DNA of 64,000 nt from Dipteris shenzhenensis (lineage: Eukaryota > Polypodiophyta > Polypodiopsida > Gleicheniales). Shown here one piece after another: positions 36,532 to 43,665 of this stretch (positions are counted from its first letter, which is position 1; every line of letters starts with the position of its first letter). A program made the translations under genes and the position numbers. The DNA is taken from the NCBI GenBank assembly GCA_047967505.1, contig CM106540.1; one strand, 5' to 3'. The notes beneath the pieces are model-generated. The model was given only the letters and a program-made list of their open reading frames with translations. It did no database searches and was not told where the DNA came from.

Positions 36532-38894
36532 CAAGTATGAGGAAGTAGGGAGAGAAAGAAAGAAAGAAAGAAAGTGTATTATTGTCCGCTAAAGGCCAAC
36601 ATGGGCCCATGGGACATCAAGAACTCTTCATACAAGATAGCACAAAATCAACGTGCCACAAAGAAGAGAGAGAGAGAGAGAGAGAGAGACTAAAAGAGCA
36701 AGCAGAGGCTAATCAAGACGAGGTGAGGGTGGGAGTTACACATTTTTTGAATTCCCCCACAGTGTCTTGTTGTGCTGACATGTTGAGTTTTTGAGCTTGT
36801 GGCTAAAATCTGTAGGTTGCTCTAGATCAAGTCACACTATCTTGTTATCTGCCTCTAAGGACTTCCAATAGTAGGTGCATGCACATACAACCATTTCAAC
36901 ACAAAATACATTTCCCAAGTCAGAAGTAGCAATAAGCCACCATAGTAGTTTCAGAAGCATCCGACCTGCCGTCCCCAAACTATAAGAAATATAAGTTTAG
37001 TTAAGTGATGGATTAATGAATAAACTTACTTCCTTGCTTCATCTTGAATGAAATAGAAAACTTGTGTCCCTTCCCTCCCATAAAACAATATTTTAGTAGA
37101 AGGCCAATATTCCTGAAATCTTACCAATGAGAGGATTGCAACGTCATCTGTTTGCAGTGTTTGGTCTCTTGTACCCTGAGTTGATGACCTCCGAGACTTC
37201 CTCTTAGTCTTGCCTACATTAACAGGGTGCTGAATTTCTTGCAAGGATACACAATCATAGGGCTTTGTAATGGTCTGATTACACGTGCTTAAAGTGTCCC
37301 TGAGGGAATCCTTTTTTTCTATGCCAAGATGCCCATCTTCTTCTTTACCAGTTTGCAGGTCTTGTGGGGTTATTTGTAGATGTTCTGAAGAGGCAATCCT
37401 TTCTTCTTCCTTTACTTTTCCACTAACAGCTTCAAGCGCATGCTCAGAGCCAACATTTTCCACAAGGAGATCTGTTGCATTTGAACCATTGCATTTGTTT
37501 GGATCCGGAGTTGCTGAAGAAGATTCGGTATTTCTTTGACTCTGTGTGATTTCTTGCTGCAGTGGTTTTGGTAGAGTCTCTAACGACGATTCATTGTTTT
37601 GTATGGAGTAAACAGGGTTACTGTTTTCCATAGAGGTTGCATTCAATCTTTTGCTGCCAGTGCCTACATCACTTGTGTCATCTCCATGTTTTCGTTCATT
37701 TCCTGTCTCCAAAACTCGATATGCAACGTCTTGTTCCAATTTCGGATCCTCCTTTGGTATCTTCTCTTGTATAGCCTTGTGAGTACGTGATTGATTCTTT
37801 TTTTTCATTTTTGAATCACCCCTACTCTGTTTCTCACTGTTTGAAGCTGCTTGCATAGTTTTTGATGCATTTTTTGTAGTGGATGACTCCTCTTTTCCAA
37901 TTGTCTCACTAGTCTCTCCATTGTTTCCCTCAGGTTGTGACACAGAAGTAACCCTTGAAGTGCTCATCGCTGATGATGATTCAGACTGCGAAGACTCTGT
38001 ATTTACAGTATCATTTTCGGCAAGACCTGCCTTTCTTTTCTGTTTATGGGAAGATTTCTTAATTTTCCTTCTGTTATTTATGACCAGAAGTGGGCATCCT
38101 GAAAGCATCAACAATACAGTCCCACAGATGAGATGTCTATACAAACATACTATTACTACCGGGAATCAGTGTATAAAAGGAGCAACTTATCTATCAATGC
38201 TTTTCGAAAGTTTCTTCTGCTCAAGCATAAAATGCACAAAAGTTATCACATACTGCAACTATTATAACAAAGGGACCCTGATGATTTTTTGGATATTGGT
38301 AGTGCCTCAAATTTATCATATCCTCTAAATGTGGCCCTTGATGTATTCATTTATGCACAGTTATTGAGTTTACATAAATTCTCCTAGCTGGCCAAAATTT
38401 TTTTAGCATCAGATATGGCCTCATCTTTCCCATAGATAATTTATTCCTACCACGTGCTTCTAGGTCATGTTGTAGCCCTTGGAACTCCTCTTCCTGCATT
38501 CACTTACAAACTTGTAAACATCTGATATCGAACAACAACAAAATACCGTGTTCTTATTTGTCAACATAAATGATGTACTGGCTAATAAAGGGTTAAAAAA
38601 TACAGGATACCATTTCTTCTGCCTCTTTCAGGCTATTAGAGATTGTGGTCCCAAGAATTTCATACGCATCCTCCTGATATGTGATAGGTGGGAAAAATAT
38701 TTTATGGGAGTCCTTTCTCGAAATAGAAATAATATATTAGATTACACAATAGCAACTTTTCTCGAGAAAGAAACTACATTTAATGCTTCAAAAGAATCGC
38801 CCCTTTAACATTCGGCACTGATTTTTGCTTACCCCCGTCCCACCACATAAATGATTCATTATTTTCATAATCTCTTAAGGCCAGCTTTGAAGAA
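17967..38894 (-). CDS. Unrecognised multi-exon host gene with transposon-filled introns (partial)
   Basis: At least six exon candidates on the minus strand read toward a TAA at 17,967: 38,833-38,894; 38,611-38,673; 38,374-38,493; 37,030-38,098; 23,218-23,289; and 17,967-18,350. Each is bounded by AG and GT except the terminal one, and each is open in one phase with coding-like composition. Phases agree between the second and third exons and between the last two. Elsewhere they do not close, so exons are missing, boundaries are slightly wrong, or the gene is damaged. The 5' end lies beyond 38,894. The protein has an acidic/helical N-terminal part, a long Ser/Lys-rich disordered middle and a C-terminal part with a WW-like YYNPQTGAHT. 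The intron after 37,030 spans about 13.7 kb and holds three LINEs. Function unknown. Confidence 0.5.
18351..19318. other. Intron sequence
   Basis: This lies between the terminal exon and the inserted LTR element. No further exon or element was recognised. Confidence 0.4.
19319..19632 (+). repeat. 5' LTR of element A1 (subfamily 1)
   Basis: This LTR is 314 bp. It contains GCCACGTGTCATATTGGGAG, which includes an ACGTG core, and TATATAGTATTGTAC, a TATA-like element about 190 bp upstream of the LTR end. It ends next to the primer site after a two-base spacer. Confidence 0.85.
21252..21476 (+). repeat. 3' LTR of element A1, internally deleted
   Basis: This LTR is 225 bp. The order of blocks matches the 5' LTR, but it jumps from CATAGACATTGTGA straight to GCATTTTTGTTATTGCC. 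That removes the TATA-like region and the segment through TACATTGTGAG. Confidence 0.85.
21730..22170 (-). pseudogene. Decayed fragment resembling DUF1350 alpha/beta-hydrolase-like protein
   Basis: Minus-strand translation gives GFLIIAPTYNVMFEH followed about 30 residues later by ALLQVLIGCFVKDDLPKK. Plant DUF1350 proteins have a strand reading roughly GYxVIATPYNxTFDH and, after a GHSxG-like turn, a GALLQVL helix; the order and spacing here fit. The nucleophile turn is lost: the residues before ALLQ read FSPIE instead of GHSNG. In-frame TAG/TGA stops occur near 21,800, 21,930 and 22,080-22,100. No introns are apparent within the fragment, so it could be a processed copy or a captured piece. It lies in an intron of the same-strand host gene. 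Confidence 0.5.
22422..22700 (-). other. ATG-less open frame, 92 codons, with a duplicated 23-aa end
   Basis: The frame runs from after a TGA at about 22,701 to TGA at 22,422. It includes LVDVGHNYFQEEDFF and two copies of a VAAALKPF-containing segment produced by a tandem duplication of about 70 bp. It may be an older exon belonging with the DUF1350-like fragment or a chance frame. No start codon or clear splice sites were found. Confidence 0.25.
23218..23289 (-). CDS. Internal exon of the unrecognised gene (24 codons)
   Basis: The acceptor is TTCTATCAACAG and the donor GTAAGTGG. The 72-nt exon is open in phase 0 and reads DCNRDPFLTSVSESLDVKKL then VEDV. It joins the terminal exon in phase. 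The upstream intron contains the LINE stack; a possible 70-nt exon at 36,910-36,979 would connect it to 37,030 in phase but has a weak donor. Confidence 0.65.
23722..27356 (+). pseudogene. LINE copy 3, 5'-truncated ORF2, left part
   Basis: The homology starts inside the endonuclease domain (GGTSISVS, followed by an in-frame stop) and runs through GGDFNMVE, LDFEKAYDRVDWG, the RT box ELADDTA and the C-terminal region up to LWDCRQARM. Many in-frame stops (for example near 24,541, 24,622, 25,104, 25,516, 25,831, 26,083 and 26,461) and indels break it. It is interrupted at 27,356 by the minus-strand LINE copy 1 and resumes at 34,001. The 5' truncation is usual for LINE insertions. It lies antisense within the host gene's intron. 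Confidence 0.9.
27343..27356. repeat. Target-site duplication, left copy (LINE copy 1)
   Basis: GGCGAGGATGATTT is repeated exactly at 34,001-34,014 on the other side of LINE copy 1. Joining the flanks restores the reading of LINE copy 3 (QARM-IWMG). Confidence 0.93.
27454..31800 (-). CDS. LINE ORF2: endonuclease-reverse transcriptase, 1,448 aa, intact
   Basis: ORF2 supplies target nicking and target-primed reverse transcription. Residues 1-250 are an APE-like endonuclease: MRIISWNIQGLGG (Asn7), FIQEHK (Glu43), GGDFN (145-147) and STSDHFP (SDH 238-240). The RT spans about 520-790, with LIPKGG, DFEKAYDRVDW (606-616), RQGCPLAP (664-671) and the catalytic ELADDTA box (LADD 709-712; A-D-D in place of the usual Y/F-x-D-D). 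Near the C terminus NLWRSRFGADPTCPRC...HCLWDC is a zf-RVT zinc finger. The length is near the upper range for plant L1-clade ORF2. Its ATG overlaps the ORF1 stop (ATGA), so translation probably depends on reinitiation after ORF1. No in-frame stop was seen. Confidence 0.95.
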   Translation of the reverse strand: MRIISWNIQGLGGVPHRRRRQLIRDQLHPGVTGGPIDILFIQEHKLDYRDCAKSGKLLSGHTFWSPALGTRGGTSISVSQSVLPLVVGHGVIIPSRAQWIILLIGGRKVGFLNLYASNIRGERVLMWKTLLSWAPIVDSWVIGGDFNMVELPSDKKGGREGGLHSLERAAWDAFLFHFCGRDTWCDDAFLIQPQSLLFSWSNRRQQMPIHARIDRFYVDDWALDRGGSVCIAAGVSTSDHFPVVLAISEPHLRGRSASIRIPDAFYTEEDLTEAALRVWFAHVQGGQPHPSHLAAALSGISDFYCSVASTRRRDILRREIGVRQQLAALQREEQKRPSDAWIQERLAAARAHLQLLLDQRAEYAFHARESFWIQMGGRVNKHFFSTLGPRHSRESVSQLIDSHGVLQTEPDDVLRIASDFYATLLTADLETHDIEDARQAIWQSIPVLVNPDLHVLLDAPFTNTEFRTALSALHKGKCPGLDGLTPSFFIAFWDMIGDYITSAMQAIWDSGEMPESLTEGLIHLIPKGGSRNLLSQWRPITLLGTCYKILAKAISLRLQPLLPDLIHDTQTGFVHGRSIFDNIFSFWEASEWAVQSGQNLAILLLDFEKAYDRVDWSFLEGTLLRFGFTDVWIRGVSSLYRSAHSQVLIGGVRGERFQISRSVRQGCPLAPFLFLFVAEAMSIYVRSQADIFGLRLPIRREEELLDSELADDTAIYLDASPQTLTSFRTALDLFCLAAGAQINWHKSNGFWISDEDTPVWGLDIGFTWVQRGVPIRYLGCQVGLGISTTQQFAPVLESIRRKLLFWSSAKLDLASRVVVVNQVLLATAWFICSCWCRSRDCIIQLRRPIRNFLWSGLDGTADALARVAWETLILPTQDGGLNIIDPDLQCRALLCKIVVRGLMPGQEPWKDFLISSIQRCTPSSGGDWMSSVRWIFTSAHLRSPSSPLMVAILKAWASFRSSLRRIPPSSREEIDRQPIMWNDSILDDRGRPLGASLYMQWARWERGPASSLGSWKAFRRLPEETKSGLIGHLRGSAGRILQIESALPEAWIDTDDMPLTTSTWAGTFSRGGVPLQVLAFRGAQEDALVFSVQDGGRLLRSTDDILLESAFQPIRVVGLLMQGSDSEWFLDPDPQLLSTGSWRLWLYGGVPIRYLQWDPGEWEWIDVGHREKTIPFFRYTVSNARRFQLSSRGWRPSRVPHWETFGITADQQRYFWRRLWKSHRNRKITIFFWLSIHGGIAVNLWRSRFGADPTCPRCLSASESIQHCLWDCRQARLIWMGIARIFSHFAHSPLFMTWGSVAWLSLTGPQVFYEGLDSSRAISVRHHRVELCSLDVVTHRPFTAVHASVDTSWEIIASIAAWHIWRSRCTEAMEGTQVHPSHTLASIWTDIIHTLMAVWTGMQGDSRAASARRASFFREWKDSPFFSESTTGLRWHFQPQPWFLSTSL
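31797..33344 (-). CDS. LINE ORF1: nucleic-acid-binding gag-like protein, 515 aa
   Basis: Residues 30-200 form a DUF4283-like domain, seen in plant LINE ORF1 proteins (SRSQARDWMLAALP, VRLLGRGFFQVVF, FIRFPGLPQVYY). A CCHC knuckle follows, C217-x2-C220-x4-H225-x4-C230 (CRICRTSGHFARDC), then a basic patch PRKKKRPKK. Residues 255-320 repeat an RGGTGPAP-like motif, and the tail is Pro/Ser-rich. ORF1 proteins coat the element's RNA and assist reverse transcription. The ATG at 33,344 is followed by MDSP, giving a second possible start two codons later. The TGA at the end shares bases with the ORF2 ATG. Confidence 0.93.
   Translation of the reverse strand: MAMDSPSANPTPSPPAAKTITFSKDELQQLRKDVEIECSTTLLARIFGSHPSRSQARDWMLAALPPDLAPRLVDVRLLGRGFFQVVFDTPEAASTVLKAELLHLGHRKIFFEAFHLGFDPVEADKKFFSLFIRFPGLPQVYYRLLSVIGEHFGVVAEIPPLPGLPLTAAEATKADGVPRVRVLCKDPNLEMDHVMIQRPDGSFFRQRVEISGRQDQCRICRTSGHFARDCPRKKKRPKKTSGTATASGHRQGGQGGRLDPALAPRPRQRGGTGPAPAPHSSRGGPAQSGGGTGSVPIPRPHQGGGTGPAPRPPPPSGTRDALQWVPVRVQVPPSVHEGTLVDSASPRAVLPVSPCTVRDAEASTSSPVAASSLDPALPDVPLEDGEISAAGQTPGREPSSLPPLDRGKGIAYTVDPLPSQGILRTPVSGLLHRNSFSALAESSDFPEEEFVPATFGEPVVGFPIDRASSSGARILSPIDFPPLGSFPPSRRSSPVEGFVSATRSGKVFHSTSSRR
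33400..34000 (-). repeat. LINE copy 1 5' UTR minisatellite (C-rich on the sense strand)
   Basis: On the plus strand it reads as units of GCAGCAGGGAGAGGGAGCGG and GGGGCGGGACAGCAG. A unit of about 62 bp is repeated perfectly or nearly so at about 33,610-33,734. Runs of three or more G occur throughout, so G-quadruplexes are possible on the antisense strand. Long open frames here on both strands are compositional artefacts. Confidence 0.85.
34001..34694 (+). pseudogene. LINE copy 3, right part: ORF2 C terminus, 3' UTR and poly(A)
   Basis: This continues the reading broken at 27,356: IWMGVARIFSHFAHSP, SVAWLSLTGPHVFYE and HFQPQPWLFSTSL before a TGA at 34,581. It carries an extra segment of about 60 bp near 34,389-34,445 relative to copy 1, and the frame has a stop near 34,071. 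The 3' UTR resembles that of copy 1 and ends in A12 at 34,683-34,694. No target duplication for copy 3 was recognised. Confidence 0.9.
34742..35383 (+). pseudogene. Internal fragment of a diverged LINE ORF2
   Basis: The translation aligns with the ORF2 region upstream of the zf-RVT finger: YMQWSRWERGP, GHLRGSAVKM, DMPTTESTW, GSWRLWLYGGSPIR and SSRGWRPSRAPHW. It lacks both ends, stops at 35,381-35,383, and has one in-frame TAG near 34,910. It is clearly more diverged than copies 1-3, so it represents another subfamily. Confidence 0.85.
35560..36480 (-). pseudogene. C-terminal fragment of a second kind of non-LTR reverse transcriptase
   Basis: Minus-strand translation of 36,180-36,020 gives ISIGQFRVSSYRLCIKSGRA and then ERRICTLCDTQEVETVEHFI and FRC, a zinc-binding C-x2-C...H-x4-C module typical of the end of some non-LTR RTs. 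The preceding segment includes RWFERLGLHMDRFPPF. A stop (TAA near 36,018) and a one-base shift separate it from a downstream frame containing RCLVAFIHEAVRHHERLLRS. It is unrelated in sequence to the zf-RVT finger of LINE copies 1-4. Confidence 0.6.
36489..36690. repeat. Microsatellites (AT)n(AG)n, (AAAG)n and (AG)n
   Basis: (AT)n then (AG)n occupies about 36,489-36,530, (AAAG)n 36,555-36,575 and (AG)n 36,665-36,690. Confidence 0.9.
37030..38098 (-). CDS. Large Ser/Lys/Glu-rich exon of the unrecognised gene
   Basis: One frame is open for about 355 codons. A strong donor (AA/GTAAGTTT) lies at 37,029. Two acceptors are possible: GATGCTTTCAG at 38,099 has the better pyrimidine tract but its phase does not match the exon ending at 38,374, while AG at 38,058 fits that phase with a poor tract. 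The protein starts basic (NNRRKIKKSSHKQKRK, nuclear-localisation-like), is then disordered and rich in Ser, Glu, Asn and Lys, and ends with an ordered segment (RFQEYWPSTKILFYGREG). No domain is recognised. A nuclear scaffold-like role is a guess only. Confidence 0.6.
38374..38493 (-). CDS. Exon of the unrecognised gene (40 codons)
   Basis: The acceptor AATGCAG ends at 38,494 and the donor GTAAAC starts at 38,373. It reads EEEFQGLQHDLEARGRNKLS then MGKMRPYLMLKKFWPARRIY. It joins the 63-nt exon upstream in phase 0. The donor is moderately good; the exon end is less certain than its start. Confidence 0.5.
38611..38673 (-). CDS. Exon of the unrecognised gene (21 codons)
   Basis: The acceptor CTATCACATATCAG and donor ATG/GTATCC bound a 63-nt exon. 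It reads EDAYEILGTTISNSLKEAEE then M, and only this phase is open. It joins 38,374-38,493 in phase. Confidence 0.55.
38833..38894 (-). CDS. Most upstream exon seen of the unrecognised gene (62 nt)
   Basis: The acceptor CTTAACTACAG and donor GTAAGC are both good. The only open phase reads SSKLALRDYENNESFMWWDG. It ends with one base of a split codon, which does not match the phase-0 start at 38,673, so either a small exon lies between them or a frameshift has occurred. Further 5' exons are expected beyond 39 kb, where LTR elements intervene. Confidence 0.5.
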
Positions 38895-39273
38895 CTGTAG
38901 TTAAGTCTAAGAATCAAACTCACAGAATTGAAGTGTCACATGAAATAATCAAACTTGGTTACACATGACTTAGGAATTTTCTAAGAGTTTCAATGATCTT
39001 GTTTGTAGGGGTCTAATAAGAATAGGAAGTCGGTTCATGCATAGTTTTGTGCAGTAGGTTGAAATGCTGCTAATCCCCAGTGCCTTGCCTTGCTGGATCT
39101 CCTGACTTGTTCTCCTCCTCTCTTGCTAACATTGATCAAGATTGTAGCAATGGGAGAATCCCGGACAATCATAGCACTCAGGCTAAGAGAAATTCTCTAT
39201 CCACTGAGAAAGGAGTGGAAGAAGATCCAAGGGATGAGTAGACAAATCATCAAAGACAAGAGTAGACTGAAGA

Positions 39274-40495
39274 TGCAAGACTAGGACATGGAATGGAATG
39301 GAAAATAAAAGCAAGACTAGGAAAGCATAATGGAAATGAAATAATGCGAGAAAGAAATATACAACTAAGCAAAGTACTTACATGATCAAGAAAGGCATGA
39401 GGCTTGATGAAAATGACAATGAAAGTACAATGCCTTTATAGGATAGGCACACAAACTCTAAGTGTCAAATGTATATGGGATAAGTCCCATAGTGACACGT
39501 GGCACTCTAGGATATAAAGTAGTATAGTACTACTCTAGAAGAACACACTAAAAGTCACTCAAATTGACTCCATTTCCTAACAACCCCCCATGGAGGAAAG
39601 GTGAGGGACTATTGGAATGGAACCAAGAATAGTACATGACAATGATGGTCATCAAAACTGTGCATGCCGGTCTAGAACTAGACATGGCTCCCACACAATC
39701 TCAGAGGCAAGTGAGCATGGCTCAGAGGCTAGTGAGCATAACATAGAAATCTCATCTAGCATGGCTCAGAGGCTCATCATGCATGGATGCATGATCAACT
39801 CAGAGGTCTAGGAGACCAATGCACCAACAAATAGACCTATCAACGCCAAAAACACATGGCTCCCACAGTACATCCCCACCTGGCTTCAAAGACTTATGAG
39901 GAACATGGAGCCACACACCAAAAAATATAAAAGAAATACATCATTTTAGGAGGACTATCCAAGGCAAAGGACCTTTATTGACTCACAAATGGCGGAAATT
40001 TTCACGCAGGTACAGCAGCAAACTGTCGGGCAAAAGAAAGAGCAGCTCAAGGTGGAAAAGAGAAGAGCTCAAGGGAGAGGTCAAGTGGAGGAGAGGACCT
40101 TCCAAGGAGGAGGGAAGGTAGCTTCATGGCTATTCTCTTACCTCAACCTCTTGGACGTGGCTCTGATACCATATGAAGAGACATGGCAGTAGGAGAATGC
40201 CAAGCTAACTAGGAACGGAATGGAAATATGGAAAGCATAATGGCAAAATGGAAAGCAAATGAAAGAACAAGTGCTAGGCAACGATAACCAAAATACTCAC
40301 ATGATATAAAGCTTGATGTTGACTGATGTGTATGACTCAAGACAAGTACAACACTATATAGTGTGACACTAGACTCTAGAAAGCCATAGTGTATATGGAA
40401 TAACTCCCAATATGACACGTGGCATGCCTAGGACTCACTAGACTATAAAACACCCCCTAGACACCTACTATACTCATTTTTGACATATTCCAACA
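39274..40495 (-). mobile_element. Non-autonomous LTR element A2 with mismatched LTRs
   Basis: In minus orientation the 5' LTR is 40,174-40,495, with the primer site (complement GGCTCTGATACCA) at 40,159-40,171, a perfect initiator-Met match. The interior shares blocks with A1, including the region next to the polypurine tract (complement ACCCCCCATGG at 39,583-39,593). The 3' LTR at about 39,274-39,582 begins TGTTAGGAAATGG and differs from the 5' LTR far more than expected for one insertion. No target duplication was found. Much of the A1 interior is missing. Confidence 0.75.
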
Positions 40496-40690
40496 GGGAC
40501 AATGCATGAACTGGCTTAAAAGCCCTGTGGCGTAGGCAATTTCAGACCATGTGGAGAATAGATATATCAAACTATCAACCAACTGCCTGTACAAAGTGCC
40601 ATCAAACTTTTCAGCAGTATCATGCTTACTCAGCTTGAGTCCCTTTTCCAATGGAGTAGCAACAGGCTGCAAATGCAAAGTACGACTGGC
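40496..40690 (-). pseudogene. Ty1/copia RNase H-region fragment
   Basis: The minus-strand reading includes PVATPLEKGLKLSKHD, FDGTLYRQLVDSLIYL and YATGLLSQFMHCP, which lie just after the RT domain in copia polyproteins. It abuts the LTR of A2 and continues into non-copia sequence at about 40,700. The corresponding part of the plus-strand copia at 45.1 kb is similar. Confidence 0.8.
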
Positions 40691-40699
40691 TGCTCTGAA

Positions 40700-41534
40700 A
40701 TGCCACGGACTCCGCAATGCAATCACTAAAAAAATGGCATCAACAATCACTGCACTCTGCTGCAATCTGAAGTGTGCAATCCCAAACTGAAACTGCACAA
40801 CCCAAATCTGAAATAGCGCACCCACGAGTGCTCAAATGCATCCAACGGAGCTCAAAGGCATCCACAATTGTAAAGTAACTGCAAATGCACCCAACAATGT
40901 AGAGTATCCACAAATGCACCTAAGAGTGTAAGAGTATGGGCTGCAAAAACAGTCCCGAAGTGAAATACACAGCTCAAAACACTTACTGAAAGCGCACCTT
41001 GGCCAGAACCACCTACAAAACAGTCCACTGACTATGTGGGCAAGTCCCCTTGGAGGAATGCCTTCTCCAATTCCATCTTGAGCTCAATCTTCTCTTCCAC
41101 CCTGAGCCTCACCATTGGAGAGATTCACCAACAAGAGATCGCCAGCTCGGGATCTCATCGCCATTCAACTCGCCATTCAGCTCGGGATCTCCTTGCCATT
41201 CAGCTTGTGATTCAGCCCGCAGCAAGCAGCAAACAGCCCGCTATTATGCTCACTATTCTGCCCGCTTCTGCTCGCCTGTCTGCCCGCAAACAGCCCGCCA
41301 TCTTGCTGCTCTCCTGCTTGCCGTTCTGCCCGCAAACAGCCCGCCATCCTGCTGCTCTTCTACTCGCCTCTTTGCCCACGTAATGCTGCTGCCCACGCTG
41401 CTCCAAACATAGTGCTGCTACCCACATAGCGCTGCTGCCCACACTCACCTGCTTCTGCCCGCCATCTTCTCTTCAACTATTCCATTCCATCCATCACTCT
41501 CATTATCCCGCTATCTCTCCTAGTTGTTAGCTTC
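40700..41534. other. Leader-like and short-repeat sequence before the copia gag
   Basis: The segment 41,215-41,460 repeats CCCGCAAACAGCCCGCCAT and CTGCTGCCCACG words; the latter also occur in the interiors of A1 and B. No 5' LTR of the copia element is recognisable. Frames of about 120 codons here are not supported as genes. Confidence 0.4.
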
Positions 41535-42294
41535 ATGGGTTTGATTTCCACCAACTCTCTCCTTGTGGACAAATTCAAGGGGGATGGATTCCCAACATGG
41601 CAAACAAAACTTCAACTTCTTCTCATGAAGGAAAATGTTTGGGATGCCTAAAGAGACATGGAGGTAGGAGAATGTCAAGCTAACTAGAAATGGAATGGAA
41701 ATATGGAAAGCATAATGGAAAGGAAAAATGAAAAGCAAATGAAAGAACAAGTGCTAGGCAATGATAACCAAAATACTCACATGATATAAGACTTAATGTT
41801 GACTGATGTGAAAAGACTCAAGACAAGTTCTAAGGATGCTTGGGACAAGTTGTCCTATATGCATAATGTTGAGAATATGGCCAGGGTGATTGCATTCAAC
41901 AATCAGCTTAAGGATCTGAACCATCACAGAGCATTTAGCAAAAATTACAGATTTACGAGATCAGCTTGCAAATGTTGATGAGGAGATTGAAGAGAAGAGA
42001 TTGGTCTCTATCACTCTTAATAGTCTTGCTCCTTCATATAGTACATTTGCTACATCATTGAGCATCACTCTCAGGGTTGCATCTATTTCTTTTGAAGAAT
42101 TGGTTGGTTTGTTATTGCAGGAAGAAGAAAGAGCTCATAATTTTTCTCGTGGCTCTCATGGCAGTGAGCAAGCTCTAGCCACTGGGGAGAGGGGAAATTT
42201 TCAGAAATATAAGCCTAAAAACAACCAGCCACAAGGGCAAATAATAGTACCAATAATGCCGGATCAAGCAAAGATGCTAAGGTGAAAAAGGGCA
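41535..42294 (+). pseudogene. Copia gag, interrupted
   Basis: The N-terminal piece ends ENVWDA at 41,648. The middle is replaced by the A3 LTR fragment. Gag resumes at 41,828 with SKDAWDKLSYMHNVENMARV, shifts frame near 41,930, and continues RLVSITLNSLAPSYSTFATS to about 42,285. This is the UBN2-type gag. Roughly 60-80 residues expected between the two parts are absent, so the event was not a simple insertion. Confidence 0.8.
41649..41827 (-). repeat. LTR fragment A3 inside copia gag
   Basis: This is about 180 bp in reverse orientation, matching the end of the subfamily-2 LTR (complement of CTCCATGTCTCT through CTTGTCTTGAGTC). It lacks the LTR start. No target duplication was seen. Confidence 0.75.
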
Positions 42295-42653
42295 GATGCA
42301 ATTACTGCAAGAAGCCAGGCCATTACATTGTAGAATGTCAGAAACGCATTGCAAATGAGAAGAAGAGGCAAGGCAACTCAAATAGTAATTTTGTGGCTCA
42401 TACTGAGATCAATGCATCTGGCTCACATGCACACTTTGCTCAGGATGATCAGGATTTTGTATTTGCAGCCACACTCTCTGAGATATCTTCCAGGGGGGAT
42501 TGTGATTGTGATCATGCTATTGCTCATAGAAATAATGATGATGCCTATTCATTTAGTGTGAATGAGAATTGGTATTTGGATAGCGGTGCTTCACAGCATA
42601 TGACTCCTCATAAGGAGTGGTTTGAGAGCACCAAACCTGTGTTGTGCCAATGA
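42282..42653 (+). pseudogene. Copia zinc knuckle and protease
   Basis: The knuckle CNYCKKPGHYIVEC fits C-x2-C-x4-H-x4-C. About 75 residues later WYLDSGASQHM is the aspartic protease active site (D-S-G). The frame stops at 42,651-42,653, and the next segment lies in another phase. Confidence 0.85.
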
Positions 42654-43663
42654 TGCTTCTCAAGACATCACAGGAGTGGGACATATTCCCATTAAGCTTG
42701 ATAATGGCAAAGTCAAGTATATTCGTGATGTATAGTATGTTCCAGAGTTGCGGAAGAACCTTATTTCAGTTCCATCCATAGCTCATGATCCATAGCTCAT
42801 GATCAGCACATGCTTGTGGAGTTTCAAGATGATCAATGCCGAATTAAAGATCCTAGAAAGGGATATGCAGTGGTTGCCACTGGCACTTATGATAAGGGTC
42901 TTTATAAGTTGGATGCTAAGCCCCATGTGCAGCATGCCTTGGCTGCATCTAATGCATCTTCATGTGATTTATGGCATGCTAGATTTGGTCATGTACATCA
43001 TAGAGCATTGGCATACTTGCAGAATAATCAAATGGTTGAAGGGATGCCAAAATTGCAGCAACCATCTAGTTCTTTTTGTGAAGGGTGTATTATGGGAAAG
43101 TTGCACCATTTGCCTTTCAAAAAGGATGGATCAGTCAGAGCCACACATATACTACAGCTTGTGAATAGTGATGTATGTGAGGTGAATGTGTGGTCACATC
43201 GTGGTGCCAAGTATTATGTGTCTTTTATTGATGATTACTCCAGATTTACATGGATCTTTCTCATGAAAGAGAAATCTGAGGTGTTTCATTGGTTTTAGGA
43301 GTTCAAAGCACTTGTTGAGAACCAGACTAATGCCCAGATCAAAACACTCAGGACAGATAGAGGAGGGGAGTACATGTCTCATGCCTATCAGAATTATTTG
43401 GCTCATCATGGGATTCATCATCAGAAGACATGCCCTTACACACCAGCTCACAATAATGTTGCTGAAAGAAAGAATAGGACTCTCATGGAGATGACCAGGC
43501 ATGTTGAGCTACAAAAAGATGCCTAAAGTATTTTGGGGTGAGGCTGTAGTTACAGCCACATACATGCAAAATAGATGTCCAACTAAAGCATTGGTGAATC
43601 GGACTCCGTTTGAGGCATTCTATGGATATAAGCCAAAGGTTAGCCACTTCAGAATTTTTTGAT
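42654..43663 (+). pseudogene. Copia integrase
   Basis: The GAG-pre-integrase part includes LWHARFGHVHHRAL and CEGCIMGKLHHLPF (HHCC-type zinc site). The catalytic core shows D in SDVCEVNVW, FIDDYSRFTWIF, D in LRTDRGGEY, and E in NNVAERKNR. A stop at 43,296 and a shift near 43,510-43,525 interrupt it, and a TGA near 43,661 separates it from the following frame. Confidence 0.88.
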
Positions 43664-43665
43664 TA

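Noticed and set aside
36910-36979. Firm annotation as an exon of the unrecognised gene
   Set aside because: The phase fits on both sides, but the GTATTTTG donor is weak and the peptide (LGTAGRMLLKLLWW...) is not convincing; it is kept only as a hypothesis.
39090-39284. Small basic ORF upstream of A2
   Set aside because: Short, no homology recognised, and it runs into the LTR.
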